DNA of 9,818 nt from CAYSUS01 sp964434165 (GTDB lineage Bacteria; Planctomycetota; Planctomycetia; Pirellulales; Thermoguttaceae): positions 1 to 9,818 of the forward strand of contig CAYSUS010000174.1 in assembly GCA_964434165.1 (NCBI GenBank), written 5' to 3'. The notes beneath the pieces are model-generated. The model was given only the letters and a program-made list of their open reading frames with translations. It did no database searches and was not told where the DNA came from. The position numbers and the translations under genes are program-made. This document shows positions 6,801-9,818 of this stretch, piece after piece; position 1 is the first letter of the stretch, and every line of letters starts with the position of its first letter.

Positions 6801-6810
6801 GCGGGCGAAG

Positions 6811-9471
6811 TCATGCGCTGTCGCCGGCTCTCGCTTCGGCAACCACCTCTTCGAAAAACCGCTCGTGTTCACGTACCGCTTCCAGATCCTCGAAGACGGC
6901 CTCGCTCGCGACGGCCAACTGGTCTCGAAGGGTCATCCGATACTCCCGGTCCGTGGCGACGCGGACGGCCCGCTGAACGTACTCCTCGGCGGATGAAGCA
7001 ATCAATTCAGTGAAGCCCATCTTCGTGTAGAACGCGTACGCGACGCGCCCCACAATCAGTTCGCCCGGAAGCGTCACGGCGGGCAGGTTGTAGGAGAACA
7101 CGTCGTACGAGCTGCTGCCCGCGCCGAAATGCAGAGGGTCAATGACTGCGTCGGCCAGCTGCAGGAGGCGGCAGTAGTTGTCGAACTTCTGATAAGGGAC
7201 GAACAGGACGCGCTCGCAGACATCCGGGATTGTCTCTGCGAACCGCGCCCGAAGCAGGTCGGCTGCGAAGGGATGGCGGCCGGCCAGGAATACGACCGCC
7301 CCCTTGGGGTCCTCGCGGAGAATTCCACCGACCAGCGGGTCCATGTCCGGATGGACTTTGAGCGGATTCTGCAGACACATGTAGAGGTGACGGCCGTCAG
7401 GAAGGCCGAACGTGTTGCGCGCGGCCGGCGAGACCTGGGGGAGACGGCTTTGACACATCAGTAGCGTCCGCGACCTCCAGAGACGCTCGGTGTAGTGCTC
7501 CTGCGCCTCCGAGATCTCCATCAGATCGCTGGTGAAGAAGTGCTCGACCGCGGACACGCCGGACGTGATCTGCGACCCATGGGAGGTGCACTGCACGGGA
7601 GCGAGGCGCGCGAAAGGAAGGAAGTAGTTCTGCGCGTCGCTCCCCACCTCCCAGTGGTAGACCAGATCGCATTTTGCCTGGCGGATCTGCAGCACGGCGT
7701 CGCCAAGGAATCGCGAGAACGTCACGAAGCGGAGGTCGCCGCGGCGAATCCCCTTCCGGATACGCTCCTCGATCCGCGCCGAGCAGAGGATGACCAACTC
7801 GAATCTCTCGCGGTCCAGGTGCTCGAGGATTCCGGACATGCAGCGCAGGAAGATGCCCTCGTGGCGTTGCGTCACGACAAACCCGATTCGCAAGCGATCG
7901 CGAAGCCCGCTCCAGTCCGGTTGGGGCTGGCCGCGGAACACGGGCTCGTAGAGTGCGGCGAACTTCTCCTTGATCAGTCGGTTGTTCCGCCCGTGGTACG
8001 AGAAGTTGAACGCGGGGAACACCCCAGCGTTGAGCAGATCGTCCCACGTAGTCCGTACAGGTGCAGAACGCACGTCGTCCAGGGCCAGTGACACCTGCTG
8101 ACGGTACTCGTCGATCTCGTCGCTGCTACGGAAGATCGTTGGCCCGAGCAGCTTGGCTCTCAAGCACAGAAACGGACGGTGCGGGGCGAGCTCTGCCGCG
8201 CGATTGAGATGCTCGCGGGCCTCGTCGGTATGATGCTGCTCCTGCAGCGCGCTCCCCAGGTTGTAGTGGGCGACAGCGCAGTCGGGATCCAACTCCAGGG
8301 CCTGTCGGTAAGCGTCCACAGCCCGCGGCGATCGCCCCGTCGCCAGCAGCATGTTCGCCAGACTCACATAGGACTCGGCGGAGGGCCGGGCGGCGACGGC
8401 CTGCTCGTGGAGTTGGATGGCTTCCGATTCCCGTCCCAGCTTCTCCAGAAGCTGTGTGAGATTGCTCGTGGCGTCACGATGCTCGGGCTGGAGGTCCAGG
8501 GCCTTGCGATAGCTGATCATGGCGGCCTCGTCGTGCCCCAGTCTCTCCTGCGCCATTCCCAGGTTCGACAGCCCATCCGCGAACTCGGGCCGTATCTGGA
8601 GAGCGCGGCAGAAGCAGGCAAACGCTTCGACCGCGGCGCCTTTGGCCAGCAGCGCTGCGCCGTAGTTGCTGAAGAAGACTGCCTGACGAGGATCGATGCG
8701 AATCGCCCGACCGATGTACTCCAGCGCCCCGTCGTGATCGCCAGCCTGGTGGCGAACTACCCCGAGCAAGTGCAAGGCTCCGGAATGCTCGGGCCATTGC
8801 CGAAGGATGTGGCGGTAGATGAGTTCGGCCTCCCAGGCATGCCCGTCCCGATGGAGCCGTATCGCGTCCTCAAGGGAGGCGTCCGAGGGGACTGGAGGTC
8901 CAATCCGCGGGACCACGTCGCGCACGTCGGCTGGGCGGCAACGCGCCATCAACGTGCACCGCCCCCACATCAAGACCTCAAACCCGTCCTTCTCGGCCTC
9001 CGGAATCAACAGCGTGCCCAGTCCGCCGTGATCCACGTGCGTGTCGGAGACAACAACGCAGCTTCGGTCGTGGAGACGGTCCCTCGCAGCGCGATACAGA
9101 TCCAGGTGCAGGGCCTTCGCGCCTGGGCGGCCTGGCGGAGCCGCGCGAAGATAGAGCAAATCGATCGGGCTCTCGAAGCTGCGGAGAAATGCCAGGGGAT
9201 CGCCGCGCAAGCGAGTCACGCCGCTGCCACCTTCCGGCGTTTCACCGGGGGACGCCCCATTGGACACCTCGAAGCAGTAGACCCGGTTCCCGCCTCGTCT
9301 CCACGGCAGGCGATCCAATCCATCTTCCGCACTGGAAGGCCCTCCCGACCCGCCATCCACAATCTCAACGGCCGTTGTCCCACCGTGTCGACGGAAGAGG
9401 TCGGCAGCGGCTTGGTGCCACGACACCTCACCTAAGGCCTTGTTCGAGGGCATCGCCGACGTTGCACACAT
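6811..9471 (-). CDS. TPR protein with methyltransferase-like N-terminus and GT41 (O-GlcNAc transferase-like) C-terminus
   Basis: This 886-residue protein has three parts. Residues about 30-180 resemble a class I SAM methyltransferase fold: AVEIVDGGSGGPS (34-46) at the place of motif I, NRVYCFEVS (62-70), GDPLAFLRSF (90-99), IDLLYLRA (103-110) and VVVSDTHVDHGG (139-150). Motif I is irregular and Arg replaces the usual Asp in YLDA, so activity is doubtful. Residues 199-432 are about seven 34-residue TPRs, for example NLGMAQERLGHDEAAMISYR (303-322). Residues 525-860 resemble GT41: PVQCTSHGSQITSGV (625-639), CLQNPLKVHPDMDPL (699-713) with Lys705 at the place of the OGT UDP-binding Lys, and HFGAGSSSYDVFSYNLPAVT (781-800), where Asp790 aligns with a conserved OGT Asp. 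It probably transfers a sugar from a nucleotide donor to protein or peptide. The ATG at 9471 has GGAGG six bases upstream. It appears transcribed separately from the downstream operon. Confidence 0.83.
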   Translation of the reverse strand: MCATSAMPSNKALGEVSWHQAAADLFRRHGGTTAVEIVDGGSGGPSSAEDGLDRLPWRRGGNRVYCFEVSNGASPGETPEGGSGVTRLRGDPLAFLRSFESPIDLLYLRAAPPGRPGAKALHLDLYRAARDRLHDRSCVVVSDTHVDHGGLGTLLIPEAEKDGFEVLMWGRCTLMARCRPADVRDVVPRIGPPVPSDASLEDAIRLHRDGHAWEAELIYRHILRQWPEHSGALHLLGVVRHQAGDHDGALEYIGRAIRIDPRQAVFFSNYGAALLAKGAAVEAFACFCRALQIRPEFADGLSNLGMAQERLGHDEAAMISYRKALDLQPEHRDATSNLTQLLEKLGRESEAIQLHEQAVAARPSAESYVSLANMLLATGRSPRAVDAYRQALELDPDCAVAHYNLGSALQEQHHTDEAREHLNRAAELAPHRPFLCLRAKLLGPTIFRSSDEIDEYRQQVSLALDDVRSAPVRTTWDDLLNAGVFPAFNFSYHGRNNRLIKEKFAALYEPVFRGQPQPDWSGLRDRLRIGFVVTQRHEGIFLRCMSGILEHLDRERFELVILCSARIEERIRKGIRRGDLRFVTFSRFLGDAVLQIRQAKCDLVYHWEVGSDAQNYFLPFARLAPVQCTSHGSQITSGVSAVEHFFTSDLMEISEAQEHYTERLWRSRTLLMCQSRLPQVSPAARNTFGLPDGRHLYMCLQNPLKVHPDMDPLVGGILREDPKGAVVFLAGRHPFAADLLRARFAETIPDVCERVLFVPYQKFDNYCRLLQLADAVIDPLHFGAGSSSYDVFSYNLPAVTLPGELIVGRVAYAFYTKMGFTELIASSAEEYVQRAVRVATDREYRMTLRDQLAVASEAVFEDLEAVREHERFFEEVVAEARAGDSA

Positions 9472-9818
9472 CGAGATCCTCCGTTAGGGCTAGTCACCTG
9501 CGCGGATCATGGCCACCCGCGGTGTGAGCCGGGGCTAGCCAAACGCCGGGCTTCCCGTGGTCGCCCCTGGTCCATTCGCTGCGCCGGCGTCAGCTGTCTC
9601 ATTGGTGTCGGCCTATTCTGCCGCACGCGAGGCCCCGGCGCCAAGCGCCTAGATGGAGAAACCCGAAGCACGTGGCTCCGGCCGACCTCGTGGACCGGCG
9701 GCTCCGTCGATGGGATTGGTTGCGTTGCGGGAACCTTCCGCCTGTACTGGCAAGGTGCCCGCACCTAGTGTAGTGTTTCAGGCTGTTGGAACTTTATCGA
9801 GGGCTGCGCGTGCCTGAG
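9472..9818. other. Upstream region without a supported gene
   Basis: This 347-base stretch ends at the right edge. An open minus-strand frame at 9764-9507 gives an Arg/Pro-rich product with no family pattern and no ribosome binding site, and is not called. Small structures seen are the palindrome GGCTAGCC (9533-9540) and a 5-base stem GGCGC/GCGCC with loop CAA (9637-9649). GGGCTAG occurs twice in direct orientation (9487-9493 and 9532-9538). I found no convincing promoter pair. Confidence 0.5.
9477..9482 (-). promoter_or_regulatory. Strong ribosome binding site of the TPR-glycosyltransferase gene
   Basis: The minus strand reads GGAGGA five bases before the ATG at 9471. This fixes the start and makes the later in-frame Met codon (residue 7) unlikely as the initiation site. 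Confidence 0.7.

Larger units (their letters stand above)
6417..6810. other. 394-base intergenic spacer
   Basis: No gene is supported here. An open minus-strand frame entering from the glycosyltransferase end (6814-6563) has no family pattern and no coding-like codon bias. The part near 6530-6605 is richer in A and T than the flanking genes. Two short inverted repeats lie just after the glycosyltransferase stop: GCCAGT (6675-6680) with ACTGGC (6693-6698), and GGCAAG (6774-6779) with CTTGCC (6793-6798). The promoter candidate at 6476-6505 is at the other end. Confidence 0.6.

Noticed and set aside
8179..9435. A 418-codon open frame on the plus strand opposite the TPR gene
   Set aside because: The minus strand shows TPRs and a methyltransferase-like pattern across the same bases; the plus-strand product has no family pattern.
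6671..9755. An 11-base inverted repeat (CCTTGCCAGTA at 6671-6681, complement at 9745-9755) flanking the TPR gene as possible mobile-element ends
   Set aside because: Matches of 11 bases are expected by chance in a window of this size. The similarity does not extend, no target-site duplication is seen, and no transposase lies between.
9507..9764. A minus-strand frame of 85 codons upstream of the TPR gene
   Set aside because: It is Arg/Pro-rich with no family pattern and no ribosome binding site, and it ends before the well-supported start of the TPR gene.
1..9818. CRISPR array, tRNA or rRNA gene, or complete insertion sequence
   Set aside because: I saw no regularly spaced repeats, no cloverleaf with a T-loop motif, no rRNA-like stretch and no transposase.

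Overview
The window is GC-rich DNA, and every convincing gene in it lies on the minus strand. The gene content suggests a planctomycete or a related Gram-negative: an S2P-type metalloprotease fused to a HlyD-like adaptor, a GAF-domain HlyD adaptor, a DUF3467 protein and a TPR/GT41 glycosyltransferase. This is inferred from gene families and composition; no rRNA or other taxonomic marker is present.

Layout in the direction of transcription (right to left): 9818-9472 holds no gene I can support. At 9471-6811 is an 886-residue protein with a methyltransferase-like N-terminus, about seven TPRs and an O-GlcNAc-transferase-like (GT41) C-terminus. A 394-base spacer (6810-6417) holds two weak hairpins and a plausible sigma70-type promoter. 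Then comes a tight four-gene set, probably one operon: a DUF3467 protein (6416-6006), a protein with two GAF-like domains, one membrane span and a HlyD adaptor (5952-3883), a secreted HlyD/RND-type adaptor (3852-2893), and a PqqD-like/M50 site-2 protease/HlyD fusion (2885-624). Gaps inside the set are 53, 30 and 7 bases. Next is a spacer of about 320 bases (623-306) with inverted repeats and a possible small plus-strand gene. Last is the first 89 codons of a tyrosine recombinase resembling integron integrases (269 to the window edge).

The four-gene set looks like an envelope machine. Two separate adaptors and a third adaptor region on the protease could form a conduit across the periplasm. 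The GAF-like domains are predicted to face the cytoplasm and could pass a signal to it. The intramembrane protease carries a PqqD-like (RRE-like) domain that could bind a peptide. No ABC or RND pump, no outer-membrane channel and no substrate gene is in the window, so the peptide processing/export role is a hypothesis. The TPR-GT41 gene is separated by its own ribosome binding site and a long spacer, and a functional link is unproven. The long open frames on the plus strand opposite these genes are antisense shadows of high-GC coding sequence.
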